In this document: piece by piece, positions 47,115-55,387 of the stretch
How positions within the stretch are numbered: position 1 is the first letter of the stretch
Layout: each line of letters begins with the position of its first letter
Assembly (NCBI GenBank): GCA_029202845.1
Contig: CP119315.1
Coordinates: 193,501-257,500 of the forward strand
Reading direction: 5' to 3'
Length of the DNA stretch: 64,000 nucleotides
Origin: Candidatus Sphingomonas colombiensis
GTDB lineage: Bacteria; Pseudomonadota; Alphaproteobacteria; Sphingomonadales; Sphingomonadaceae
Notes under the pieces: model-generated
Database searches by the model: none
What the model was told of the DNA's origin: nothing
The model's input: the letters and a program-made list of their open reading frames with translations, nothing else
Program-made: the position numbers and the translations under genes

Positions 47115-48179
47115 TTAGTAACCGTTGAGCCGCCCAAAGCGATCACGGTGATAGGATGCCGTTCCCCACATCGCTTCCAGCACCGCCGCACGCTTCAGAT
47201 AAAGGCCCGCATCATATTCGTCAGTCATCCCCACGCCGCCATGGAGTTGCACCATCTCGCGGCTGACGAGGCGCAGTGTATCATTCGCCACCGCCTTGGC
47301 GAGGCTGACCGCCTGATCCACATCCGACCGCCCGGCATCAATCGCCTCCAGCGCGCCTTCGACTGCGGAGCGCATCAGTTCCAACTCAGTCAGCATTTTC
47401 GCCATGCGATGCTGGAGCGCCTGAAAGGTGGAGAGCAATTGACCAAACTGGACGCGCTGCTTGAGGTAATCGAGCGTTTGGTGGAACGCGCTGTCCGCCA
47501 TCCCCAGCATCTCGGCGGCGGTCACAGCGGTGGCGCGATCTGCGATCGCCTGGGTTAGCGCGGCATCGCCCAGCTTCTCGGCGGGCGCGTCCTTGAAGGT
47601 AACGGCAGCGTGGCTGCGGCTATCAGCCATGTGGCGCGAGGCCACCGTCACGCCGTCGCCCTTCGCCACAAGATACAGGCCATCGGTCGCGGCGACGACA
47701 AATACATCCGCGCTTTCGCCCTCCGCGACGAAGTTTTTGACGCCGCTGAGTTTGCCGCCAGAAACGCGCGTCGCGATCTTCATGTCGTGAGACGGGCCGT
47801 CGTCGATCGCCAGCGTAGCCACCGCCTCACCCGCCGCGAGCTTCGGCAGCCATTCGCTCTTGGCTTTCTCCGAAGCCCCCATCGCGATCGCACTCGCGGC
47901 AACCGCCGTCGAGGCGAGCGGCGACGCGGTGAGGTTGCGGCCGAGCTGCTCCATGACCAGCCCGAGCGAGAGATAGCCGAATGCCGATCCGCCGAACTCC
48001 TCCGGGATAACGATGCCGGCCCAGCCCATGCCGCCGATCGCACCCCATGCCTCGTTATCGAAGGCCTTGCCCGTGCCTGCATCGCGCAGCTTGCGGAATG
48101 CGGCGATCGGGCTTTCGTTATCGGCCCATTCGCGCGCCATATCGCGCAGCATCACCTGTTCTTCGTTCAGTGCCGCCAT
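47115..48179 (-). CDS. Acyl-CoA dehydrogenase, small-type subunit (pair 2)
   Basis: 354 residues. It has the same reduced acyl-CoA dehydrogenase layout as the small chain of pair 1, with LSLGLVMEQLGRNL, a middle domain and QLHGGVGMTDEYDAGLYLKR at the C-terminus. It follows the large-type gene at 48289 on the same strand with about 110 bases between. The two pairs probably arose by duplication of a two-gene unit and may act on successive or different CoA esters. Confidence 0.92.
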   Translation of the reverse strand: MAALNEEQVMLRDMAREWADNESPIAAFRKLRDAGTGKAFDNEAWGAIGGMGWAGIVIPEEFGGSAFGYLSLGLVMEQLGRNLTASPLASTAVAASAIAMGASEKAKSEWLPKLAAGEAVATLAIDDGPSHDMKIATRVSGGKLSGVKNFVAEGESADVFVVAATDGLYLVAKGDGVTVASRHMADSRSHAAVTFKDAPAEKLGDAALTQAIADRATAVTAAEMLGMADSAFHQTLDYLKQRVQFGQLLSTFQALQHRMAKMLTELELMRSAVEGALEAIDAGRSDVDQAVSLAKAVANDTLRLVSREMVQLHGGVGMTDEYDAGLYLKRAAVLEAMWGTASYHRDRFGRLNGY

Positions 48180-48288
48180 ATTCTTTCCCTCTCGGATTTG
48201 CCGGGGAGGAGGGCATCTGGCGCACCCTCCTCCACCCGGCCCTCTCCAGACGCTGGGTTTTCGCTCCCTCGCGTCTAACCGTTATGAA

Positions 48289-49509
48289 CTATTGGTGATC
48301 CAGCATCCCCAGAATGCGCTTCGAGATCACATTGTTCTGAATCTCACTGGAGCCGCCGTAAATCGACACCGCTTTGCCCCACAGCCAGGTGCGCGTCTGT
48401 TCGAGTTCGGCTGGCGTGAAGCCCTCACCCTCCCAGCCTAACCCCTGCAACCCCATGATCTCGACGTTCAACTCGGCGCGATCCTGAGTTATCCGCGCGC
48501 CGACATTCTTCATCACGCTGGTCGCCGCCGAGGGGCCGGCATTACCCTTTGCCTCAAGTGCGGCGCGGCGCAGCGTGAGCGCGAAGGCGCGCTGATCCAT
48601 CTCATGCTTGATGATCCGGGTGCGCAGATCGGCGTCGACGAGACGCCCCGATGCGTCGGTATCACGATAGCGCTTTGCGATATCCGCCACACGCTCGCCA
48701 GCGTTCATCCGTCCGGCCGAGCCGCCACCACCGGAAAGCGAATTGCGCTCATGCTGGAGCAGGCGGGTGCCGATCTCCCAGCCCTGCCCTTCGCGCCCGA
48801 CGAGATTTTCCTTCGGCACCTTCACATTGGTGAAAAAGGTTTCGCAGAACGGCGACGAGCCGGAGATCAGCCGGATCGGCCGCGTCTCGACGCCTTCGCT
48901 CGTCATATCGAGCAGCAGGAAGCTGATCCCGGCATGTTTCTGCGACTTGTCCGTGCGGACCAGCGCGAAGCATTTGTCCGCCCATTGGCCACCGCTCGTC
49001 CACGTCTTCTGGCCGTTGACGAGATAATGGTCGCCCTTGTCCTCGGCGAAGGTTTGCAAGCTCGCAAGGTCGGAGCCCGCGCCTGGCTCGGAATAGCCCT
49101 GACACCAGCGCACCTCGCCACGGACGATGCCGGGAATATGCTGTTGTTTCTGCGCCTCGCTGCCATATTCGAGCAGGGTTGGGCCGAACATCATCACGCC
49201 CATGCCGCCGATCGGATTCCACGCGCCGATGCGCCCCATTTCCTCCTGCAATACGCGGGCTTCCGCGCGAGAGAGCCCGCCCCCGCCGTATTCCTTCGGC
49301 CAGGTCGGCACGCCCCAGCCCTTGTCGCCCATCGCCTCGCGCCATTTCGTTTGCGCCGGCGTTTCAGCGGTCGGCCCCTCAACTGCCGACATCGCGTTGT
49401 CATGCCCTCGCAATTCCGCCGGGAAATTCGCGCCGAGCCATGTGCGCGCTTCCTGACGGAAGGTTTCGAGATTGTCGGCGGGGTGTTCCAGGTCGGCGAC
49501 AGTTGCCAT
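48289..49509 (-). CDS. Acyl-CoA dehydrogenase, large-type subunit (pair 2)
   Basis: 406 residues from the ATG at 49509, which sits eight bases after a GGAG binding site; an ATG two codons earlier is too close to it. Complete FAD-dependent domains are seen, with QGYSEPGAGSDLASLQTFAE in the middle and SIYGGSSEIQNNVISKRIL at the C-terminus. As in pair 1, glycine occupies the MCAD Glu376 position. It resembles actinobacterial FadE chains from heterotetramers. Its small partner follows. Confidence 0.93.
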   Translation of the reverse strand: MATVADLEHPADNLETFRQEARTWLGANFPAELRGHDNAMSAVEGPTAETPAQTKWREAMGDKGWGVPTWPKEYGGGGLSRAEARVLQEEMGRIGAWNPIGGMGVMMFGPTLLEYGSEAQKQQHIPGIVRGEVRWCQGYSEPGAGSDLASLQTFAEDKGDHYLVNGQKTWTSGGQWADKCFALVRTDKSQKHAGISFLLLDMTSEGVETRPIRLISGSSPFCETFFTNVKVPKENLVGREGQGWEIGTRLLQHERNSLSGGGGSAGRMNAGERVADIAKRYRDTDASGRLVDADLRTRIIKHEMDQRAFALTLRRAALEAKGNAGPSAATSVMKNVGARITQDRAELNVEIMGLQGLGWEGEGFTPAELEQTRTWLWGKAVSIYGGSSEIQNNVISKRILGMLDHQ

Positions 49510-49667
49510 CGGCATTACTCCACGATTCGCAAATCTGAAGATCGGGTATGGCCACCGGCATCGCATGACTCGCACGAAGATGCAAAGGGACAGCGCAATC
49601 GTGAATCGATAGAATATCGTCCAAACGACGGGCGCGGCCGCGCCGGATCGCGAAACAAGGGGGCTAT

Positions 49668-50879
49668 TTGATCCGTTTCCACCATCGCGCGGTGCCGATC
49701 GCGCTGGCCGCCGTGCTGATCGACACGATCGGGTTTGGGATTGTCGCCCCCGTGCTGCCGACGCTCATCGTCGAGCTTGCGCATGTCGGCCTTTCCGATG
49801 CGACCCGCATCGGCGGCTACATGCTGATCGCGTTCGCGGTGGCACAGTTCTTCGCAGGGCCAGTACTGGGCAATCTCGGGGATCGGTTCGGCCGGCGCCC
49901 GGTGTTGCTCGCCGCAATGACCGCCTTTTCCGCCGATTACGCGCTGATGGCCCTCGCCCCGACGATCGGGTGGCTGTTTCTCGGACGCGTGATCGCGGGC
50001 ATCACCGGGGCGACCTATGGCCCGGTGAACGCGGTGCTCGCCGATGTGACTCCTCCGGAAAAGCGTGGCGCCACCTTTGGGCTGGTCGGCGCGGCGTTCG
50101 GCGCGGGTTTCATCATCGGCCCTGCGATCGGCGGCCTGCTCTCGACCCTGGGCCCTCGTGCCCCGTTCATCGCTGCGGCTTGCCTTGCGCTAGCCAATGC
50201 CGCGACCATCGCGCTGATCATGCCGGAAACGCTGCCACGCGAACGCCGCCGCCCGTTCGAGTGGAAGCGCGCCAATGTGTTCGGCGCCTTCGCCCCGCTG
50301 CTTCACGCCGGCGGCGCGGCCCCGCTGCTCATGGCGGCATTGATGTGGCAGATCGCGCACATGGTCTATCCGGCCACATGGTCGTTCTACGCGGAGATCG
50401 CGCTGGGTTGGGATGCGCGCGCGATCGGCTGGTCGCTCGCCGCCGTCGGCGCGACGATGATGCTAGTGCAGATACTCCTCACCGGCCGCGCGATCGCCCG
50501 CTTTGGCGAGGAACGCACCGTATTGATCGGGCTGGCGATCGGCGTGATCGAATTCGCCCTATTCGTCTTCGTAACGACTGGATGGCAGGCTTATGCGCTG
50601 ATCCTGGGCGGCGCACTGACCGGACTGATCTTTCCGTCGATCAACGCGATCCTGTCTAACCGTGTGGACGCGAGCCATCAGGGCGCGCTGCAAGGCGGGA
50701 TGGCAAGCCTTTCCAGCATCTCGTCGATCGTCGGACCACTGGCTATGACGCAGGCGCTGGCGTTCGGCGCGGATCATGGCGCACCCGGCAGCGCCTTTCT
50801 GCTCGCCGCGATATTGGCCGCGCTTTCGCTTGCGACGATCTGGTTTGGCGTCGTGCGGCGGCGCGGAGCGCTTGCGTGA
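49668..50879 (+). CDS. MFS transporter, TetA/TCR-like
   Basis: 403 residues from a TTG at 49668 preceded by an AAGGGGG-type site. Twelve hydrophobic segments are expected. The conserved motif GNLGDRFGRRPVLLAA between helices 2 and 3 and the later ADVTPPEKRGATFGLVGAAFGAG are characteristic of the tetracycline-resistance-like drug:H+ antiporters. No tetR partner is adjacent, so resistance is not implied; it may export a pathway intermediate or toxic substrate. It diverges from acyl-CoA dehydrogenase pair 2. Confidence 0.88.
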   Translation: MIRFHHRAVPIALAAVLIDTIGFGIVAPVLPTLIVELAHVGLSDATRIGGYMLIAFAVAQFFAGPVLGNLGDRFGRRPVLLAAMTAFSADYALMALAPTIGWLFLGRVIAGITGATYGPVNAVLADVTPPEKRGATFGLVGAAFGAGFIIGPAIGGLLSTLGPRAPFIAAACLALANAATIALIMPETLPRERRRPFEWKRANVFGAFAPLLHAGGAAPLLMAALMWQIAHMVYPATWSFYAEIALGWDARAIGWSLAAVGATMMLVQILLTGRAIARFGEERTVLIGLAIGVIEFALFVFVTTGWQAYALILGGALTGLIFPSINAILSNRVDASHQGALQGGMASLSSISSIVGPLAMTQALAFGADHGAPGSAFLLAAILAALSLATIWFGVVRRRGALA

Positions 50880-50921
50880 AGGGCTCCACCGGCCCATCTC
50901 CGTTGCGAAGGGGAAAGCCCA

Positions 50922-51614
50922 ATGATCGATCTGCATTTCTGGCCGACGCCGAACGGCCACAAGATCACGCTGTTTCTTGAGGAAGCCGGGCTCGATTATA
51001 CGATCAAGCCAGTGAACATCGGCGCCGGCGATCAGTTCAAGCCCGAATTCCTGACGATCGCGCCGAACAACCGCATGCCCGCGATCGTCGACCATATGCC
51101 GCCCGACCGCGGCGAGCCCATCGCGATCTTCGAATCCGGAGCGATCCTGCTCTACCTTGCGGAAAAGACCGGCAAGTTTGGCGGCAACGGGCTGCGCGAG
51201 CGCACCAAGGTCAATCAGTGGCTGATGTGGCAGATGAGCGGCCTCGGCCCGATGCTGGGGCAGAACCACCATTTCACCCGCTATGCGCCCGAGAAGATCC
51301 CTTACGCCATCGATCGCTATGTCCGGGAGACCAATCGGCTCTACGGCGTGCTCGACCGACGACTGGAGGGCCGCGATTTCATCATCGGCGACAGCTACAC
51401 GATCGCCGACATGGCGAGCTATCCATGGATATTGCCCGAGATACAGGGGCAGGACATGGCCGATTTCCCCAACCTCGCCCGCTGGCACGCCGCGATCCGC
51501 GCCCGCCCCACGACCGAACGCGCTTACGCCAAGGGTAAAGCGGTGGCCCCGCAGCAGCAGACGCTGAGCGAGGAGGCGAAGAAGATGCTGTTCGGGCAGA
51601 CTGCGAAGGTTTGA
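50922..51614 (+). CDS. Glutathione S-transferase, YfcG/GstB-like
   Basis: 230 residues. The N-terminal thioredoxin-like domain begins MIDLHFWPTPNGHKITLFLE, with the asparagine in TPNGHK as in the nu-class YfcG and YghU disulphide reductases. The glutathione-binding segments NNRMPAIVD and FESGAILLYLAEKTG follow. The helical C-terminal domain has the motif YTIADMASYPW. It probably reduces disulphides or conjugates glutathione in the cytoplasm. It starts 42 bases after the MFS gene. Confidence 0.92.
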   Translation: MIDLHFWPTPNGHKITLFLEEAGLDYTIKPVNIGAGDQFKPEFLTIAPNNRMPAIVDHMPPDRGEPIAIFESGAILLYLAEKTGKFGGNGLRERTKVNQWLMWQMSGLGPMLGQNHHFTRYAPEKIPYAIDRYVRETNRLYGVLDRRLEGRDFIIGDSYTIADMASYPWILPEIQGQDMADFPNLARWHAAIRARPTTERAYAKGKAVAPQQQTLSEEAKKMLFGQTAKV

Positions 51615-51720
51615 TTTTTTGGGGACGTCAGCACGGCGGGTATCGCCCCAATGCTGGACATTCGCTGCCAGACGGCCCGATCCTGTTTGCGGACGTTCCG
51701 TCGTAGGTTATGAGTTGGAG

Positions 51721-51957
51721 GTGTCCGACAATCTCATCATTGGTTTTTTGACGATTGCCTTCATTGCGTTGGCGATCATCTTCTTTTTCAATACCCGCAA
51801 AAGCTTAGCCACTGGGGTTGGACGGATCAAAACTGTCGTATGCTCCCGGCACGAGCATCCCATCGGTTTTTGGTTCGTGACGACTTTCTCTGGTGGTCTT
51901 TGCCTGCTCAGCGCCTACCTCGCGGGTCTGCTGGCACACGCGTTGATCACCACCTAA
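51721..51957 (+). CDS. Small membrane protein, unknown
   Basis: 78 residues from a GTG at 51721, directly preceded by GGAG. Two hydrophobic helices are predicted, the first IIGFLTIAFIALAIIFFF and the second near the C-terminus (GGLCLLSAYLAGLLAHAL), with a basic segment between. I recognise no family. Its GC content is lower than that of the flanking genes, and the sequence upstream shares a TTTGCGGACGTT word with the flank of the lipoprotein gene at 38625. It could be a recent acquisition; a spurious frame is not excluded. Confidence 0.4.
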   Translation: MSDNLIIGFLTIAFIALAIIFFFNTRKSLATGVGRIKTVVCSRHEHPIGFWFVTTFSGGLCLLSAYLAGLLAHALITT

Positions 51958-52085
51958 CGATCGGCAGCTATAGCAGCTTCCGGCCTCAAAGCTGCCCGAC
52001 CGCTTGCCACCAGCATCCGTCATAACAAGATGCACCCGGCGCCCGGCACCCGCCGCGCAACTCGATCGCCCTCGCGATCGATGCC

Positions 52086-52874
52086 TCACCCCATCTCCCG
52101 TCCCGGCCGTCGGCTGAGCCCGACATCGAGGTGCGCGCCCGCGTCCACTCGCCACACTTCGCCGGTGATCGCGCGGCCGGCGGGATCGAGCAGCATCTCG
52201 ACAGGGCCGGCGATGTCGTCCGCTTGTGGGGCCATCGCCATCGGGGTCATCCCTGCGATCCGCGTGTCCAGCGCGGCCTTGCCCTCCGCCCCCAACGCCT
52301 TCTCGAACCAGCCGGTACCGACATAGCCGGGCGCCACGGCGTTCACCCGGATCTTCGGCGCCAATACTCGCGCAAGGCTTTGCGTCATCGTGATCATCGC
52401 GCCCTTCGACGCTGCATAAGCGATCGACGAGCCGATCCCGTGAATGCCCGCGACCGATGCCACGTTGACGACCGCCCCATGCGAACTTGAACCCAGAGCC
52501 GCCGAAGCTGCGCGCGTCATCTGAAACGCGGCGATCGTGTTGAGGCGATAGATTTCGATGAAATCTTCCGCCTCCAGCCCCTCGAGCCGCTCATGCGCCA
52601 TATGCTTGGTGCGCCCCGCGTTGTTGACGAGGAAATCGATGCGCCCAAGGCGCTCCAGCGCCGTTCCGACAAGCGCACGACAAGCTGCATCTTCGGTGAT
52701 ATCGGCCTGAACGGCGATCGCCCCAGCCCCCACCTCGGCCGCCAGCGCCTCCGCCTCGGCCCGGCTGTGCGCGTAGTTGATAACGCAAGCCACCCCGCGC
52801 CGCGCGAGTCGGCGCACCACCGCCGCGCCGATCCCAGTGCCGCCACCCGTCACGATCGCCACAGAGCCCTTCAT
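52086..52874 (-). CDS. Short-chain dehydrogenase/reductase (SDR)
   Basis: 262 residues. The cofactor motif TGGGTGIGAAVVRR, then NNAGRTKHM and the catalytic pair in IAYAASKGAMITMTQ are all present. The C-terminal part VNAVAPGYVGTGWF and AITGEVWRVDAGAHL fits FabG-like oxidoreductases. It diverges from the CoA ligase at 52946 and probably acts on a hydroxylated or keto intermediate of the same route. Confidence 0.92.
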   Translation of the reverse strand: MKGSVAIVTGGGTGIGAAVVRRLARRGVACVINYAHSRAEAEALAAEVGAGAIAVQADITEDAACRALVGTALERLGRIDFLVNNAGRTKHMAHERLEGLEAEDFIEIYRLNTIAAFQMTRAASAALGSSSHGAVVNVASVAGIHGIGSSIAYAASKGAMITMTQSLARVLAPKIRVNAVAPGYVGTGWFEKALGAEGKAALDTRIAGMTPMAMAPQADDIAGPVEMLLDPAGRAITGEVWRVDAGAHLDVGLSRRPGREMG

Positions 52875-52945
52875 TCATCCCTCCTGACGCTTTTTCGAAA
52901 ATCGCGTATGGCATTCGACGATCGCATCGCCTAGCGCCGTTGTTC

Positions 52946-54478
52946 ATGATCGACGCCGCCGTGATGCTCGCCGAGCCGTTCGGGCTCCTGCCCGACCTCA
53001 TTCGCACCCATGCAAACAGCCAGCCGGAAAAACTCGCCATTGCGGACGAGGATTCGCAGGTGAATTATGCGGAACTGAACCGGGCGATGGATCGCGTGGC
53101 CGCCGCGTTGCAACGCGACGGCACCGCACAGCGCCAGGCGGTGGCGATGGTTGCCTATCCATCGGTGCAGCAGGCGATCGTGTTTCTGGGAGCATTGCGC
53201 GCAGGCAGCGTCGCCGCGCCGATCCAGCCTTCCGCCACGCCGGAGCAGATCGCGGGCATGGTTGCGGATAGTGGCGCCAATCTCGTCTTCCTCGATGCCG
53301 CCAATGCGGATGCCCTGAAGGACCAGGCGCTCGCCGCACGCGTCATACGGCTGGAGGCGCTGAACGACTGGCTTGCCCTGGAAGACGCAACGCCCGCGCC
53401 GGTAAAGATCGCGCCGGACGATGGCTTCAACATCATCTATTCGTCGGGCACCACCGGCGTACCGAAAGGCATCGTCCAGAGCCATGCGATGCGCTGGCAG
53501 CATTTCTCCCGCAATGTCGGCGCGGGCTTCGATACTGCGGTGACATTGTTGTCCACGCCGCTTTATTCGAACACCACGCTCGTCAGCTTCCTGCCGACGC
53601 TGGCATGGGGTGGCAGCGTCGTGCTGATGAAGAAGTTCGAGGCGCATCGTTTCCTCGAACTGGCGGAACAATATCGCGCGACGCACACGATGCTGGTGCC
53701 GGTGCAATATCAGCGGATCATGGCACTCGCCGATTTCGATCGCTTCGATCTCTCCGCATTCCGCTTCAAGACCTGCACCTCGGCACCGTTCAAGGCCGAA
53801 CTGAAGCGCGATGTGATCGCACGCTGGCCGGGCAAGCTGGTCGAATATTACGGCATGACCGAAGGGGGCGCCTCGTTCATCCTGATCGCGGACGAGTTTC
53901 CGGACAAGCTCCACACGGTCGGCCGCCTCGCCCCGGGGCATGAGGCGAAGCTGCTCGACGAAGAGGGCAACGAAGTGCCTGAGGGCGGGATTGGCGAGAT
54001 CATCGGGCGCTCGCCCGCGATGATGAACGGCTATCACGGCCGCGCCCAGGCGACGCGCGACGCCGAATGGTTTGACGCGAACGGCAATCGCTGGCTGCGG
54101 CACGGCGATGTCGGGCGGTTCGATGAGGATGGCTTCCTCACGCTGATGGACCGCAAGAAGGACATGATCATTTCCGGCGGGTTCAACATCTACCCATCCG
54201 ATCTCGAAGCGGTGCTGGCCGGGCACCCGGCGGTGGCGGATTGCACCGTGGTCGGCGTGGCGAGCGAGGAATGGGGAGAGACACCCGTCGGCTTCTACGT
54301 CCCCCGCGACGGCGCGAGCGAGACGACGGAAGATATTCGCCAATGGGCCAATGCCCGGCTCGGCAAGACGCAGCGGCTGTCGGCCCTGTTTGTCGCGAGT
54401 GAATTGCCGCGCAGCGCAATCGGCAAGGTATTGAAGCGCGAGCTCCGTGATCGGCTCGCGGCGGGGGAATTCGCATGA
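52946..54478 (+). CDS. Acyl-CoA synthetase (class I adenylate-forming enzyme)
   Basis: 510 residues from the ATG at 52946; no strong binding site is seen and ATG 52964 is an alternative. Motifs are IIYSSGTTGVPKGIVQSH, EYYGMTEGG, HGDVGRFDEDGF, DRKKDMIISGGFNIYPSD and the catalytic lysine in LPRSAIGKVLKREL. It is related to the ligase at 26719 but shorter. The stop overlaps the next start as ATGA, so ligase and thioesterase are translationally coupled. Confidence 0.92.
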   Translation: MIDAAVMLAEPFGLLPDLIRTHANSQPEKLAIADEDSQVNYAELNRAMDRVAAALQRDGTAQRQAVAMVAYPSVQQAIVFLGALRAGSVAAPIQPSATPEQIAGMVADSGANLVFLDAANADALKDQALAARVIRLEALNDWLALEDATPAPVKIAPDDGFNIIYSSGTTGVPKGIVQSHAMRWQHFSRNVGAGFDTAVTLLSTPLYSNTTLVSFLPTLAWGGSVVLMKKFEAHRFLELAEQYRATHTMLVPVQYQRIMALADFDRFDLSAFRFKTCTSAPFKAELKRDVIARWPGKLVEYYGMTEGGASFILIADEFPDKLHTVGRLAPGHEAKLLDEEGNEVPEGGIGEIIGRSPAMMNGYHGRAQATRDAEWFDANGNRWLRHGDVGRFDEDGFLTLMDRKKDMIISGGFNIYPSDLEAVLAGHPAVADCTVVGVASEEWGETPVGFYVPRDGASETTEDIRQWANARLGKTQRLSALFVASELPRSAIGKVLKRELRDRLAAGEFA

Positions 54479-55260
54479 TCAGCCTGAAACAGATACTCGA
54501 TGGCCTCGAACCGCTTGCCGAGCGCAGCGGCTGGCGCGGCACGATCCCAGACAATTGGTTGCAGGGGCGCACCGCTTATGGCGGCCTGTCGGCGGCGATC
54601 GCGTTGCACTGCGCGATGCAATCGGACGAAGATCTGCCGCCGCTGCGTTCGGCGCAGGTTTCATTTATCGGCCCGCTTTCCGGCCCGATTCTGGTGACCA
54701 CACACCGGCTGCGGCGCGGCAAGAATGCCGCCTTCATTCAGGCCGATATCGAGAGCGAGGCGGGGCTGGGCTTGCGCTGCACCTTCGTGTTCATGCGCGC
54801 GATCGAAAGCGAGGTGGATTATCAAACCACCACCCTCCCCGATTTCCCGCGTCCGGGCCCCAATGACACGACGTTCAAGGGCAACGCCCACGTATCCTTC
54901 ACCCGCAACTTCGAATTCCTCGATCGGCGCGAAGGAGCGGATTTGAAGCCTGCGGAATGGCTGCGCTGGACCCGCCTGAATGAGCGTGACGGGATCGACC
55001 CAATGGTCGAACTGATCGCGATCGGCGATTGCCTGCCGCCCGCTGCCTTGCGGCTGATCGGGCGCAACGTGCCGATGAGTTCGATGACCTGGATTCTGAA
55101 CCTGCTTGGCCCAGCGCCCACGACCAAGGACGGTTGGTGGCTGTTGCGCTCAAACGCCGATTACGCACGCGCTGGCAGTTCATCGCAGCAGATGGGCATC
55201 TGGAACACCGCAGGGGAGATGGTGGCGGAGCAAATGCAGTCGGTCGCGCTCTTCGGATAA
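54475..55260 (+). CDS. Acyl-CoA thioesterase-like protein (double hotdog)
   Basis: 261 residues. Two hotdog-like halves are visible: an N-terminal half with NWLQGRTAYGGLSAAIALH and a C-terminal half with PMSSMTWILNLLG, as in the 4HBT_3/TesB-like family. It likely hydrolyses CoA esters. The ATGA overlap with the CoA ligase gene is notable because the two would form and break the same type of bond; a proofreading or release role is an inference. Confidence 0.82.
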   Translation: MISLKQILDGLEPLAERSGWRGTIPDNWLQGRTAYGGLSAAIALHCAMQSDEDLPPLRSAQVSFIGPLSGPILVTTHRLRRGKNAAFIQADIESEAGLGLRCTFVFMRAIESEVDYQTTTLPDFPRPGPNDTTFKGNAHVSFTRNFEFLDRREGADLKPAEWLRWTRLNERDGIDPMVELIAIGDCLPPAALRLIGRNVPMSSMTWILNLLGPAPTTKDGWWLLRSNADYARAGSSSQQMGIWNTAGEMVAEQMQSVALFG

Positions 55261-55275
55261 AACTGCGTAGGTCGC

Positions 55276-55325
55276 GCGACAAATTGCGACAATTTCGGTT
55301 CGCAAGCGACACATCCCCGCGACAA
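55276..55325 (+). promoter_or_regulatory. Four GCGACA direct repeats upstream of the EF-hand gene
   Basis: GCGACA(A/C) occurs at 55276, 55286, 55306 and 55319. The first three are spaced 10 and 20 bases apart, in phase with the DNA helix, as is usual for OmpR-type response-regulator sites. A response regulator is encoded 0.7 kb downstream. Confidence 0.4.
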
Positions 55326-55337
55326 GGCGCCTTTAGA

Positions 55338-55380
55338 CCTCGTGGTAACGGCCGGGAACCGCCCGCGCCGCACCACGAGG
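55338..55380 (+). promoter_or_regulatory. Leader hairpin that would mask the EF-hand gene's binding site
   Basis: CCTCGTGGT (55338-55346) is perfectly complementary to ACCACGAGG (55372-55380). The right arm covers the ACGAGGA ribosome binding site seven bases before the ATG at 55388, so folding could limit translation. The loop is 25 bases and GC-rich. Confidence 0.45.
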
Positions 55381-55387
55381 ATCGACA

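Noticed and set aside
49668..50879. The MFS gene as a tetracycline-resistance determinant
   Set aside because: It shares the general TetA-like motifs but has no adjacent tetR, and family members have many substrates.
52931..54343. A 470-residue minus-strand frame opposite the second CoA ligase
   Set aside because: All adenylate-forming motifs lie on the plus strand; the reverse frame shows none.
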